Source: Mimachlamys varia (taxonomy: Eukaryota > Mollusca > Bivalvia > Pectinida > Pectinidae). From it: a stretch of 64,000 nt of DNA. The notes under the pieces were generated by a model that worked only from the letters and a program-made list of their open reading frames with translations, ran no database searches and was not told where the DNA came from. The DNA lies in assembly GCA_947623455.1 (NCBI GenBank), contig OX392543.1, positions 18,598,757 to 18,662,756 of the forward strand, given 5' to 3'. The first letter of the stretch is position 1, and each line of letters opens with the position of its first letter. Shown in pieces: positions 20,980 to 33,290 of the stretch. Made by a program: the position numbers and the translations under genes.

Positions 20980-22665
20980 AACAGAAGAGTTATTAGTAAG
21001 TCCATCTGTATACTAAAATTTATGTAAATAATTATGATCTTAATACAAAAGATATATAGAAGATTTTTTCGGGACTGAAATGAAGTGGTCTTAATAAACA
21101 GCGAGGTGGTCTTAATTCTGTGGTGGTTTTTAAGCGAGGTTTCACTGTATATGAATCATAAAGCAATTTATCCATGGGTATCTTTTTTCAGTGTAAAACG
21201 ATGGCAAATAATTATACTTGAGTGCTTATATATACATGTAACTTATAATAATAATACCTGTTGGAGTTTTGGTACGAAACAGCACGGGGTACATGTCCAT
21301 AAGACAGGAAATAGCGTTATAATTTATCACAGGTGTGCTATTACAATTAACACTACTTATTCCCTACAATGCTATTGATCCCTATGTACCATTACTTCAT
21401 TACTTCCGCTTCCATTGGATCAATCTCCTCACAGGTCTGGTAAATCACCTTCACCTCTGTGATATTCCCATATTGCTCGATCCCATCCCAACAGGTAATG
21501 ATATGACAAAAGGCAAAACCTTACAAGAGTGTAGCTTTAATCTCTGATATTTACTGGGAATCATTCATTTACTGGTTCAGAAGGAGATACTATTTCCATA
21601 ATTTTAATTCGGCAAGTCAAAAAAACAGCTTCTCAAGGAATGACAGATATAAATGCAACAGATATCACGATCAGCTGAAAGATATTCTGGTTATTTTCAA
21701 TAATCCGGAAATAACCAATGAAGGCTGAATGTGATGTAACGTGATTGTGTGACATGTTTCCTGTTTCCCCTCTGGAGAGCTTCTTCCAGACAAATAAAAT
21801 TAAAGGGTAGCAACAATGGGAAACAACTCTGTTTATGCACACAAGTGTTACCTTTCAGAAACTTCACTTAGGTGCCTTTGGCACCCTAGAGCTGCATTCT
21901 TTTTAGTATATATTCTCTGTTTGAAATCAAGGTTAGTTTTTGGATTAAGCTTATAACTGTTTAGCTCAGTCATTATTTCATGAAGTTGAAATTAAAATAA
22001 AATATTACAAAAAAAATTGAGTAAAAAATTGTTACCATGATACACACACCGAAAGATATCAACTGAAATGTGCCTTTTGAGACGGCCCCCCTACTGACCA
22101 GAATGACATCACTGTGTATTGATCAAGATGAGGTAACATTACACAATAACATATATTACACTGTTTGTTATCTAAATACCTTAGAGCTGTATTACAAGTA
22201 CATGATAATAGGTTCCCACTTTTTTTTTTTATGGCATAATTTTGTAAATTACATAATAGTAAGTATTTGATTATATAAATCATCAGGCAAAATTAATTAA
22301 ATCCAATGCTTTTGCACTGATTTTTTTCTCTATAACAGCAGCATGATTTCTGCATGTCTAGTTCTAAAACAATATACCGGTAAACATGCTGTCATTAGCA
22401 ATTTTAGTTCATTAATTTTTTTAATAAAAGAGAGCACACCTAGCTGTGATGAACTTTCAAAAATAAGAACCAATTGCTTATAAACTGTGTTTTTCAAAAT
22501 TTTGTTAGTTTGAAATTTTTAACTGTGTTTTTTTGTGACTTTGAAATTTGTAAGAAATTGATTTTGTGAAACTGTTCTGTCCCTCTTCAGCTACAATAAT
22601 TACAATACCGTCACATGATGATGGTGCAACTTTATTGAGTATCTTTGTTTATGTTTTATTGGCCA
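20980..22665. other. No gene seen
   Basis: AT-rich. Only small items: hairpin GGTGCC-TTT-GGCACC at 21871-21885 and a T10 run near 22219. Confidence 0.45.
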
Positions 22666-22670
22666 TGGTG

Positions 22671-22784
22671 GTTCACCCCTGAAATTTCATAATAAACAAT
22701 ACCAACCCTTAAATTTTCATAATAAACAATACCAACCCTTAAATTGGAAGAGTTCAAATGTGTCTTCAGGGGTGAATAAGTTAA
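22671..22784. mobile_element. Short foldback MITE, family A, copy 6 with inner duplication
   Basis: GGTTCACCCCTGAAATTTCA...TCTTCAGGGGTGAATAAGTTAA. The segment AATAAACAATACCAACCCTTAAATT is present twice in a row (about 30 bases), making this copy longer than its siblings. Confidence 0.8.
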
Positions 22785-23242
22785 GGCTGTAGCTAGGTTA
22801 TATTTCACATTTTATCTCTGATTTATAAAGGAGTTACTTCCCTTACGCTGTTTAATTAATATTACCAAATAAAACAGATGATATATTTATATATTTACCA
22901 CTGTATGACATTGTCACTATATAACCTTACCAACAGTAGTTGAGTGTTACCATCTCATAAACAGCCAACCGGCGCATTAATAATGTTTCCCAACAGCAGT
23001 TGTGGAAATCATATTAGATACACATTTTTGTTTTGAAAAACTAGACAGAAAAATTAAATTTTGCATTTTCATCATGTTAATTTACATCAAATATATGTAA
23101 TACATTGATTATTCTTTTTACGCGGAACAACATTACATGGCAGAGCTGTTAACAGGCTCACAGCCGAGAATGGTGGGGGAACTTGAATTATGTTAATTAG
23201 CTAGCTTATAGTGATCTTTTCTAAAATCACAAGTGGTAAATA

Positions 23243-23400
23243 TAAGCTTTGAACGGCTTTCAGTTGGCAGTTATGGGCGGATAATGCCAACTTGACAAAG
23301 GCAAATTTAACATGAAGCACTAGCGCGCTTCATTAAATTTGCCTTTGTCTAGTTGGCATTATCCGCCCATAACTGCCAACTGAAAGCCGTTCAATGCTTA
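23243..23400. repeat. Near-perfect 158-base hairpin (foldback)
   Basis: Left arm from TAAGCTTTGAACGGCTTTCA through TTGGCAGTTATGGGCGGATA to ATGAAGC; the right arm is its inverse, with only a few mismatches (TTGACAA against TTGTCTA; TTT against ATG near the ends) around a six-base centre (ACTAGC). No flanking target duplication longer than TA is obvious. Could be a foldback MITE or a hairpin RNA source. Confidence 0.9.
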
Positions 23401-23584
23401 AATATTCTGTATTTTTTGCTTTATTTCTATAATAGAGCAACTGCAGGCATGAAATTGAAAGCCAGAGGCCCTATATAAAGAGACTTAGCAGTGAGGCGGT
23501 CCTACTGCGGGTAAGTGTGAGGGAGGCAGTCTTACTGTGGGTTACGTGAGTTATACATATACATCATAGCTATAGGTACCCGGG

Positions 23585-23645
23585 TATACTGACAGGTACG
23601 TATACTGATAGGTACGTATACTGGTAGGTACGTATACTGGTAGCT
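23585..23645. repeat. 16-17-base tandem repeat
   Basis: Three to four units of ATAGGTACGTATACTGG. Confidence 0.75.
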
Positions 23646-24027
23646 AAATTTCATTGTTGAGATGTCAAGATGAAATCAATAAGTAAACAAAGCGAAATAA
23701 AAAAAAATTCATGTCACCAAAAGGCCCACCCTGACCACTGGGCAAATTTCACAAGTTTGTGTCCTCATCTACCACAGGTTTGGAAATTCATGTTTGAAAA
23801 AATTCCATCAACTGGTTCTTTAGAAGTTGAAAACTTGATAATTTTACGCTCATATCGCACGTATGTCAGTAATCAGAATAGAAATGCTGTTAAATGATAA
23901 ACCTGTATGCAGATATGTAAGAGAGTTACAACTATGACATATATATTGAGGATATATTAATTGATATTTACCATTGAATGGCATTGCCACTATATATCCC
24001 TACCAAATTCAGTTGGCATTCATCAGG

Positions 24028-24335
24028 CCATGATAATGTGATAATGTCCTGGCTCACCTAGAGTTCTCGGGTTCGCGCCTGCTCGTCTCACTAGTTTCAT
24101 TTCTGCTCCTTGTTGTAAAAAATGTTTATTTCCCAGTTCAAGATGTTTGTATTAATAGTAACCCAAGTCTGGGTGTGTGCATGTTCGAAATGTACTAATT
24201 ATCACAATGATATTTTCTTAAATATAATAACAGCCCCTGGTATCCGGTTAAATGTTACGTCATGATGGATCTGTTTGATTTGTATGCCTACGTAAGGTTC
24301 TGTATGCCGTCATGTTTCTTAACAACTATATAGAA
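24028..24335 (+). mobile_element. SINE-like repeat, family E, copy 1
   Basis: Head with a B-box-like TCTCGGGTTCGCGCCTG, then GTCTCACTAGTTTCATTTCTG, GATGTTTGTATTAATAGTAA, TTATCACAATGATATTTTCTTAAATATAATAACAGCCCCTGG and GATCTGTTTGATTTGTATGCC. Aligns with 42651-42965 along its length; a third copy (43115-44070) is split by another element. Confidence 0.65.
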
Positions 24336-24890
24336 TTATGTCCCCTACAGAATTTAATTAATGGCAGGTGTACATGTTCAATATGCCAGATAGACAAATA
24401 CATACATATACTTTCATTACAGTGGGTATCAGACATATACAGAGTTATGTCCCTTACTTACCATGCCCGTGGTTAAGTTGCTGCAGGTGCCCTGTAGGGT
24501 TGCCAACGAGTGATGGGTTCGTCCCCATATTGGGGTTCATGATTAAAGCCTTCATATACACTCCTCAAACATCTGTCTCCTTTCAACAGCTCTACATAAA
24601 AAAAAATAAATAATCATCTCATCTACTCGAAGCAAAATAGACAAAATTGATAATTTTCAATAAAAGAAATATTTTTTAAAATAACAGTTTTATACTAGGC
24701 CTATATGATGGGAACTATGGAAGTAATATTTAAAATATTTGAAGTTTATTTACTCAACCTGCTAAGTTTTGTAAGTGTCCTAATTAATTTACTAGCAGAT
24801 CATGCTTCCTAATTTGGTTTCCACATATAAAACTAATCGTTATTTGTATGAATGCTACAAATGACAATTTCTCAATTTAAATAATTAAAT

Positions 24891-24965
24891 TATGAAATTT
24901 CATAATTAACTATTATGACCTTTGAACTGGATATGTTGAAATATCTCTTCAGGGTACATAAGTTA
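24891..24965. mobile_element. Short foldback MITE, family A, copy 7 (eroded)
   Basis: TATGAAATTTCATAATTAAC...CCTTTGAACTGGA...TCTCTTCAGGGTACATAAGTTA. Confidence 0.6.
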
Positions 24966-25000
24966 GCATGTATAATGTACAATTCCCTAAATCAAAGCTG

Positions 25001-25082
25001 CACACTCATCAAATTTCACAATGAACCATTCTAACCTTTGAATTGGGAGAGTTCAAATGTGTCTTCAGGGGTGAATGGGTGA
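25001..25082. mobile_element. Short foldback MITE, family A, copy 8
   Basis: CACACTCATCAAATTTCACAATGAACC...CCTTTGAATTGGGAGAGTTCAAATGTGTCTTCAGGGGTGAATGG; directly follows copy 7. Confidence 0.7.
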
Positions 25083-25212
25083 AAGGAATATGCCATGTGA
25101 CTGTTATATATTTGACAATAAAACTGCCGTACCCATGCACATATGTGAATGGGAGTACAAATATCCTATTTTGAACTGATGAGCGAGCTGTAAAGTTCAA
25201 GGTAATATTTAA

Positions 25213-25621
25213 GGCCCAATATACGTAACTTCAGGAATTTTTTCGTGATTCTGAAAAATTCTGGCAAAAAATCCAGTTAATAACCATAAGGCTAAAACGA
25301 AGTGAACCTGAGCGGTAACTAGCAAGAAACTCTTGACAGAAAAATCGCAATAACTGAAAGCTATTCAGGTGAGGCCCACTTCAACAACAAACCGAAGGTA
25401 GAAGACAGTTCAAAATGGACGCGTGTTTACAAATACCGAGTTTCAACTACTGCTGTACCGGTAACTGCGTAAGAATTCATCTTGAATTTTGCGGTAACTG
25501 CGTAAGAATTCATCTTGAATTTTGCTGATATCAGCTAATCTAAACTAAATCTATAAATATAATAAGTTATAAGGCTTGATTTTCGCATCAAGTTTTGCCG
25601 AATGTTACGTATATTGGGCCT
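25213..25621. mobile_element. TTAA-flanked MITE, family F, copy 1
   Basis: Terminal inverted repeats GGCCCAATATACGTAAC and GTTACGTATATTGGGCC, flanked by TTAA at 25209-25212 and 25622-25625. A TTAA target is characteristic of piggyBac-type transposases. Inner 34-base tandem duplication of GCGGTAACTGCGTAAGAATT... at about 25460-25525. The second copy, inverted, is at 43143-43959. No coding capacity. Confidence 0.85.
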
Positions 25622-25694
25622 TTAAAGAACTGAACTGATTCTGCAATTCAAAAGCATTGGCTACTTTTGACTAATATTAAGATGTAACACGTAC

Positions 25695-25753
25695 CTACAC
25701 CTTTATATCCTGTCACTGGTTTAGCAGCACTTTACATGATGTCTGTCAACAAT
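25695..25753 (-). other. Candidate noncoding 5' exon of RAR
   Basis: A 59-base segment bounded on the minus strand by a good acceptor (pyrimidine run TTTTTTTGTGTGTTTCAG) and a good donor (GTAG/GTACGTG). It holds only a minimal ATG-TAA. It would splice to 17099. It is a call from splice signals alone. Confidence 0.3.
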
Positions 25754-25863
25754 CTGAAACACACAAAAAAATCAATCATTAACTGAGATTCATATAAGTG
25801 TTTTCACTTACATTATTTCACTAGACTGGCTATTAGCCCCTAAGTTTCTACAGAGAATTTCCA

Positions 25864-26118
25864 TACTTGCCAACTTTTTGAAATTTCCATTGGGGAGATT
25901 ACGCGTGCTCACAATTGAAAACAGAAATAATACGTATACATGTACAATTTGAGGGAAAATAGCGCTTTTAAATGGCTTCTTTTGAACTTATCTTACTGAA
26001 AAAATCATCAGATCTTTAAAAATAGGAACAGTTAAGCAAATTCCAAAGTTGAAAATGCAACATTTTATGGTCCAAAATCGGGAGTCTCCCTCCTAAATAG
26101 GGAGGGTTGGCAAGCATG
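25864..26118. mobile_element. MITE, family D, diverged copy 2
   Basis: Starts ATACTTGCCAACTTTTTG and ends GGGAGTCTCCCTCCTAAATA-GGGAGGGTTGGCAAGCATG. The end pair ATACTTGCCAAC / GTTGGCAAGCAT is inverted. Confidence 0.6.
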
Positions 26119-27163
26119 AATTTCTCTTCTTTATTTTACAACTAGCTTTATTATCCCCCCTTGTTTCAAACTTAGAACCAGACATCAAAATGATTAAAAT
26201 TATTTGACTATTTTTTTCAATATCTGTATACTGTTCTAGAGATGGAAGCCAGTTCATTATATCACATGCTATGTTCATATTGGGGAATAATCCATATTCA
26301 CAAAACCTAGCTTTTTCATTCTAAAACATCAATTTTGTGGTCTGGTCTAATTTCATGTTCTGGATATAATATGACTTAAATAATGAACTTTTACTAATTG
26401 TCAAAGGCTTTGGACACAAAGAGAAAAAGTAATAAAGAAGAAGAACACAGTTTGTTTTCAAGTAATGTTCACGTTTGATTTTATCATAGTTTGACGTAAT
26501 TAATCTAGTTTACATGATTAAATCTTGGTTTGGGAATGTTACAAGTTTCATGATGGTTGGCCGGAGCAAGTCCCCATTTAATCAAAGGAAGATCAAAGCA
26601 GGATCTTGGTACCAACAAATATATCAGATCTTCATTCTTGCCTTAAAAAGTCTTATTTTCCCCCTTCTTTTCTATCAATTCAGTGAGGAAAGGAACTTCA
26701 TTATAGGTTTTACTTAGCACATGCAGCTATCCTATTTAATCGCCAAAAAAGATGGGCGTGTACTTACTGCATGCATGTATTAGGGTTGTATTATTTTAGA
26801 TATATTTCAATTGACAGGCTGAACATTCCAACAAATGTCATGGTTTAATTAATTGCCTTTAAAAAGATTGACATAGACACCATAATTTAATGCATTTTGT
26901 TAATTTATAAAGTGTGAACATCAACCTGGAATGGCAACACTTTAGATTAAAATGTAAAATGTCTAAATTGGATATGCCTGTGATCACATAATTTAGCTGT
27001 TTTCGTTTCTGGGAGTTTTGGATTATAGACGGACAGCATGAGATCAGTGGAATCAAATCCTTTGGTTGGATTGGACAACAATCTGGATTGAATTCAAATG
27101 TTCCGAAAAATATTTAAACTTAAAACATTCATAGCATTACGGTCATAAACATCAAGGCCCTCT

Positions 27164-27252
27164 GAACTCCTTCACCCCTGAAATTTCACAATGAACTATT
27201 CCAGCCTTTGAATTGGAAGAGCTCAACTGTGTCTGAAGGGGTGAATAAGTTC
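27164..27252. mobile_element. Short foldback MITE, family A, copy 9
   Basis: GAACTCCTTCACCCCTGAAA...CCTTTGAATTGGAAGAGCTCAACTGTGTCTGAAGGGGTGAATAAGTTC. Confidence 0.75.
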
Positions 27253-28234
27253 AGTTTAGTGAACAAGGAAGTAAAACTGCAGTTCCAGTACAATAAAGGT
27301 AACGATGAAACCATTATCTTTGATATGCGAGTCTCAATCTGATCTTTCAATGTTAAGAAACCTATTCATTATGTCTCAAGCTTGAGGCAATGCATTTGTT
27401 TCCAGGAAATGATGTAGCCGTGTGATTGCTGCATTTCAAAAACAGTCTTGCGCAAACGGAAGTACGTACAGTGATCGTCAGAATTTAAGAAATCGGTTAA
27501 CAAGCAGACGCAAAAATTATATGACATGCAGTTGAAACTAATACAGACAAATCACGGCAAATTGTGTGGATATAACTCCATGATATAAATTACTTTTCAG
27601 CTTGAATACTGATCGACAAACACATGAACATGTATTTGGCTCCATAAGCTATTGCTTCAAGATAGGAATCTGTGATTGAACAGTGAACATTAGCTTAATA
27701 CACAACACTTACAATAAAACACCCCCTAGGCATTGACAATCATGTTTCAGAGCAGACTAACATACACATTTAATACATGTATATAACCTCAATGTCATGA
27801 AGTAATCATGATCAGGCAAAAGATTGAACAAGAGTTGTCTCCCTTTTTGGTATGTAAATAGGCCATTTCTAGAAGCAACATAAATATATGGGAAACTGGA
27901 GACCGAGAACAAAGGCATAGACGTTAAACACCTATGAGTATGGGAGACAACTCTTCTTTACGCAAAAAAATAACAGGGTTGATACATTGTCTCTATGAAG
28001 ACATGATTGGTAGATATTAGGATTTTGTTTAGAAGAAGATATCAGTTGAAAATCGGTAACAGGTGATTCTAGAAATAGTATTTAGTAAGTGTTTTTGATG
28101 AACACAATATTGAATTGACAATTATATAAAATGTGCATAATATATTTTAAAGTGTTCATCACTGATTTCTACCCATTTAGACACAAATTTGCAACTGCAG
28201 ACTCAATACAAAATGAAAATAACACTCAAAGAAG

Positions 28235-28500
28235 CGTAATTTGCAACTCTGAAAGCAGGATATAAAACAATAATTCTAATTGTTTAGTATGATAATTTCT
28301 GATGTTTCACTATTTAAACAAGATGAAACAATTTGTTTTTATTTTAACTTTTAGGAAGAATCTTGACTGCATCAATAAAACACTTAATTAGCGAATATAC
28401 AACTCTGAAAGCAGTAAATAAATAGATCATTCTGATTGGTTAATTTGATAATTTCTGATATTTCATTGTTGATATAAAAAATCATTGTTAAAATAAAATA
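28235..28500. repeat. Two diverged direct copies of a ~110-base segment
   Basis: CAACTCTGAAAGCAG.ATA...TTCTAATTGTTTAGTATGATAATTTCTGATGTTTCA at 28243 recurs at 28400 as CAACTCTGAAAGCAGTAA...TTCTGATTGGTTAATTTGATAATTTCTGATATTTCA. Confidence 0.6.
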
Positions 28501-28519
28501 AATTGGTACATGTTGCATG

Positions 28520-29760
28520 AAAACGATATTGAAACGAGCCAAATTTCTTGACAATTTGTTTGTTTTTCTCAAGATTTATTAGCCTTGAGTGTGTGGTCGG
28601 TGAGAACAAGCATTACTATCGTAAAGTCCATAGTAAATTAGATGCCAATCATGATTAGTGCCGAACCCTAATACATATTTAATACCTCCTCCTTTCCTCC
28701 AGACTGGAGAGGCTGATTGTCAAGCCTTTTCATTACGATCCTATCTATAATTAATAAAAGGAGAAAGCCTTTTTCTTTACAGAGCTAATTTCCAACCCTG
28801 CTCAAATAAACTTAGCCTACTAAATAATTGGCAGATTTATACACATATTGGTTTTACAAAGGCTGGATACTACAGGACTAATGCTCTAGTTAGTCTTGAT
28901 CTACAATAAGAAACTCTTATACATCTTAAAATGTATATGTGCCAGAATTAATAGGTTCATATGTGTAATTATATATAAGAGGCTAATATCAACTTAAAGA
29001 AAAACAAATGTAAATTTTAAATCTCTCACAAAATATCTCATTAGATCCGAAATAATCAATTTTGGAATTTAAAATTAATTTCAAGCCTCAAACCATTCTT
29101 ATACTACACACTTTAAAGAATATGAATACAAGCCAAAAAATTTAAATCATATTAAAAATATGTTTGCTACTGTGAAGAGCACCGAATGACCTTACAGAAC
29201 ATAAACAAACCTAACATGAACTCATAATTAGTTCTAGATTTTTCTTAATCAAATCAGTGATTTGGACATTTTTGAGTTCTATACTCACTGAATTTGATCC
29301 AACATAAATACAACAGATTTCTATAAATATTTCATATCTCAGTGAGATCAAATTGAAATAATTAAGTCTTTACTTTTAACACCCCTGATTGACGTGTTTG
29401 TAACTCCGCTCTATTCAGAGTATTGTTATTTATAACATGACTGATCTAGATCTGAATATTTTTTTCCCAAACAATTTTCAAGTTGTCTAATCCACAATTA
29501 CGACTATGAATTTTCCATTGATTTCATTGTCAATTAGTGTCATATTGAATGTCTATCAGTCTTACACTTCATTAATGTTTCAAATAAGGCTGTATGAATA
29601 AACACTTCCTGAATTTTTCAAATATCATGTACTAATTATGAAATATTTATAAATTTATTGCATGAATACTTTGGGTTTTTTTTATTATCTCACAAATAAT
29701 ATTCCAACTTGATAAAAAGATATACTATTTTTAATGCATATACTTTATGAATATATATAT
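28520..29760. other. No gene seen
   Basis: AT-rich intergenic or upstream-intron sequence without recognisable coding, RNA or repeat structure. Confidence 0.45.
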
Positions 29761-29768
29761 CTATATCA

Positions 29769-29840
29769 AACCTGAAATTTCATAATGAACCTTTCCGAAC
29801 CTTCAATTGGAAGAGGTCAAAGACATTTACAGGGTTAAAG
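29769..29840. mobile_element. Short foldback MITE, family A, copy 10 (partial)
   Basis: ACCTGAAATTTCATAATGAACC...CCTTCAATTGGAAGAGGTCAAAGACATTTACAGGGTTAAAG; outer ends eroded. Confidence 0.6.
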
Positions 29841-30822
29841 CTATATAATTCTTTATTCAGCAATAGACACACATGTCTTTGTGTCATAAATACATTGCAT
29901 ATACATGGTATATTCTACAATGCAATATATTTCACAAATGTATTCAGCAAACCAGAGACATTATGAATTTCAGTGTTAATTATCCGACATCAGGGCTCTA
30001 AATTGAACAAATAATTATTTCATATTTCATTCGCTTTATAAATGAAAGCAGCAATATTTCTTAACATACACCTGTTTGTGAAATGAATTAACTGAATTAA
30101 AATATTCCAGTATAAGCTATTGTAAGAAGTATTATTCATTGATGTCATTTCAAGATATAGATCTATAAGCTTTCTTTATACATGTATATACCCACAGACT
30201 TAAAAAAATAACAATGATTAAAGCTATCTTAATAATAATATTTCTCATTGGTGTTTAAGATATCGATCTAAATTTTTTTTGTAAATACAATATCATGAAA
30301 TGTGTATTTAAAATTGCAGTTTAAGATATTGTAACCATAACATTTCTCATTTTTGTTCAAGAAAAAGATCTGTTATGTCTTTATTTCATCCACAGACGTA
30401 ATGCCACTGTTCTAAGTGGACATATAGATAGACACATACAGCCACAGGAGGATTATCTTCACAACGGATAGATATATAGATATGACAACAGATATACGAG
30501 ACAAAATATTGACTGCACTTAACCTTTCCCCAGCCATCAACCCAAGCTGATCAGTAAACAAAATAAGAATCCTGACCAAAACAACAACTTCCAAATTCTC
30601 GCTATTACACGTTCCTGGAAATAAAAGTACCCCTGAACCTAGCTTCGTCAGGTCTGTCTCAACTAAGTGTCGAACAAGGACAGGGTTTTAGCGACAAATA
30701 ATGACCCGCTAACCCCAATACATACATGTCGGCGCCCCGAGGTGGACTTCTGTTTACAGTTATAGGCGCTGTTTATAAGTACCAATACAAAACAAGAGAC
30801 GATCACATACCGAAAGTGTTAC

Positions 30823-31045
30823 CTGTGAGTAAACAGCAATGTTGATGCGAAGCGTTTTGAATGGAGCGGACAAAGCAGACGTCACGTCATGCTGGTTGTA
30901 CTAGTACTGTAGCTGTTATTACCAGTAGCATATTCTCGATCAATCGGCTAAATATCGCCACAATAATGTGGCAGGGATGACGGCTTCCTACAAAGCAAGG
31001 CTACACTGATGGACCGGCCACTTTCCAGCCGTCTGTCTATATAAC
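30823..31045 (-). promoter_or_regulatory. Candidate promoter and first noncoding exon of RAR
   Basis: On the minus strand a donor-like site (TTTACTCACAG/GTAACACT) ends at 30823. About 215 bases upstream there is a TATATAG motif (31043-31037). The interval 30850-31450 is visibly richer in GC than its surroundings. Weak evidence; no conserved promoter element is recognised. Confidence 0.2.
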
Positions 31046-31099
31046 AGTCACGGCAATCTATGTATAAACATACTCCTGTCTTTGGTCATCCACGACACA

Positions 31100-32398
31100 A
31101 TATGATTTTTGCTAATATTTACCCAAACGATTTAGTCGAATTCCGAGCAGTCACCTTAGCCAGAGAACAATACATCCATGGCCAATGGTCGCGGAGGTGT
31201 GTAAACACATTCCACCCTCTGTGGGTCAAATTACGTGGTCATCGAGGTTTTTTTGTCCAACGTGGCAAATAAAGTCTGTCGTCAGTGGACCAGAAAGACC
31301 TCCTTTATGCTGGTATCCTGCGAACGAATTCCTTCGAGAATCTTGTAAGACGTGCCCTTTGTGTCCATAATAGCAGACAAAACAAATTCTGCGATGACCA
31401 GTAAGGCTCAGGGACAAGCTAATCGTTTCATGCGTACATCATAAATGGCGTGTACAACCTCCGATATGTGTGTCGCCCTAAATCAGCAATAGAGATATTC
31501 ATGCGGTCAACTAAATGAGGTGAATTTATACATGTGGCTACAGGTTAGAGGCTTGCACAGGTGAGCAATCATGCAGTACCTGGAATCACCTGTATTTACC
31601 TGTATATTTCACCTTGTGGCCGGACCTCTATACAATAACTCTATACCACACACCTATCTTTCCTTTGTTACCTGTCTTAATGATTTTCAAGGCGATTTAT
31701 TCTTTAAATATTTCCTATCCGATTTTCCTTAATTGAAGGCCATTCTTTTGAAAATTGAAACCTATTATGTACTGATGATTCTAAAAATGGAAATCAAACA
31801 ATTGATAATGGTCTCCAACATAAAAAAACGGTCCTTAACTTCAGACGGAGCGAGCCCTGCAAGTCGCCAAATATTCAGGCATTGTTATAAGTTATTTATT
31901 TAAAGGTTACAATTCAGTTCTTTATTTGCTGAGGTTTTATAACTTATGCCCATTACAGATAATAGGACAAAGGCACTTAGGAAAGCTGGACTCTCTGGTC
32001 AACTCACAAACAATATCATCATCAGATTTATCGGAGGCGGTGGGAGGGGGAGTTTTTGTACAAATATTGTAATTTTAAATTAAATTACGGGTAGTTCAAG
32101 TAATGTTGCAGAAAAGTATCATATAAAATATGACTGCTAATACAGTAAACAATTCACAATTTATTTTTATGACTCCCTTTCGACTGAATTACTAAAAGCA
32201 ATCGGTCCCACAATTAATGCTAAATTTAAGTATTTTCAGGAAATCTGCGAGTCCCATACAAATTCTATGAGTACTGGACTGACGAGACATGCACATAGAT
32301 TACCCCTGCTAAGTAAAGTGGATCATCACCCTGCTATATATAGCCAACATCATTTTTGAGAAGATGGTGTATGGAGATTTTACCACAAAAGACACCAA
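31100..32398. other. No gene seen; moderately GC-richer stretch 31040-31450
   Basis: The small open frames near 31060-31420 overlap on both strands and resemble nothing known. Includes a G-rich tract GGAGGCGGTGGGAGGGGGAG near 32034. Confidence 0.4.
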
Positions 32399-32590
32399 GC
32401 CCCGGTTTCATCAACGTTCCTTAACTTAAGGAAATTCCTTAAATTAAAAATCTCCATAGGAACACATTACATAATCTAAGGAAAGTTCCCTAGCTAAGGA
32501 TTTTCCCCTTAAATTGTGTAATGCTTTCCTAAGGAGATTTTTAAGTTAAGGAATTTCCTTAAGTTAAGAATTGTTGATGAAACCAGGGCC
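32399..32590. mobile_element. MITE with long terminal inverted repeats, family G
   Basis: Left end GCCCCGGTTTCATCAACGTT-CCTTAACTTAAGGAAATTCCTTAA; right end is the inverse, TTAAGGAATTTCCTTAAGTTAAGAATTGTTGATGAAACCAGGGCC. The arms are themselves palindromic (CTTAAGTTAAGG), so the element can fold almost end to end. Confidence 0.85.
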
Positions 32591-32669
32591 AGAGATCATA
32601 AATGCAAGCCAAAGTGATTTAATTGAACGAAGCTGATGTTGCCTGAAAATATTCAATTAAGTCTTCAAC

Positions 32670-32764
32670 AATTAAGATTTGACCTCTGTGACCTTAAATG
32701 TAGATATTATTAAATGATCTGAGCAAAGTTGTTTCCCCTTAGTCCCTCAACAAAATTCCCAGAA
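32670..32764. repeat. 95-base direct repeat, left copy
   Basis: AATTAAGATTTGACCTCTGT...GATCTGAGCAAAGTTGTTTC...AGTCCCTCAACA...ATTCCCAGAA, nearly identical to 33196-33290, 431 bases further on. Confidence 0.8.
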
Positions 32765-33195
32765 AACCCCTGCAGAGGGATTTATACTCCCATTACAGTT
32801 ACTTGTACCTACAATTTCTAAGGAAAGCCAAACTTTATAAGACCATCAGTTGAGGTTATTTAAATTAACTTCAGAAAATACCTCCAAATGTAAAAGCGAG
32901 TGAAAATTAATTAATGCTGCCTGAAATAAGCTGCAACATCATGACATAAGACTTCCTAGTTTTATCACTGATGTTCATAACACAAGATTCGTTTTGACAC
33001 CAAGTATAACTTTGAGTTAATGAATATTTGGACAATAAATTTCATCATGGGAATCTTGGTTCAAATGTTTTGAAAATCCTTATTGAAGTTCAATATTTGT
33101 TTTTCTATTATCTATTGCATCAATCATATCTTGATCATTTATATGACTGTATATTGGTCACTGGAGGGTCAGACTGTTTATATTTATAGCTTACT

Positions 33196-33290
33196 AATTA
33201 AGATTTGACCTCTGTGACCTTAAATGTAGATATTATTAAATGATCTGAGCAAAGTTGTTTTTCCTTAGTCCCTCAACACCATTCCCAGAA
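33196..33290. repeat. 95-base direct repeat, right copy
   Basis: Near-identical to 32670-32764. It ends exactly where the LINE-derived segment begins, which suggests the repeat may be part of the same inserted unit. Confidence 0.8.

Noticed and set aside
3265..31045. Canonical DR5 retinoic acid response element near the RAR promoter
   Set aside because: I looked for AGGTCA-N5-AGGTCA in the candidate promoter and near exon 1 and did not find one; only DR2, DR1 and DR0 motifs inside repeats were seen.
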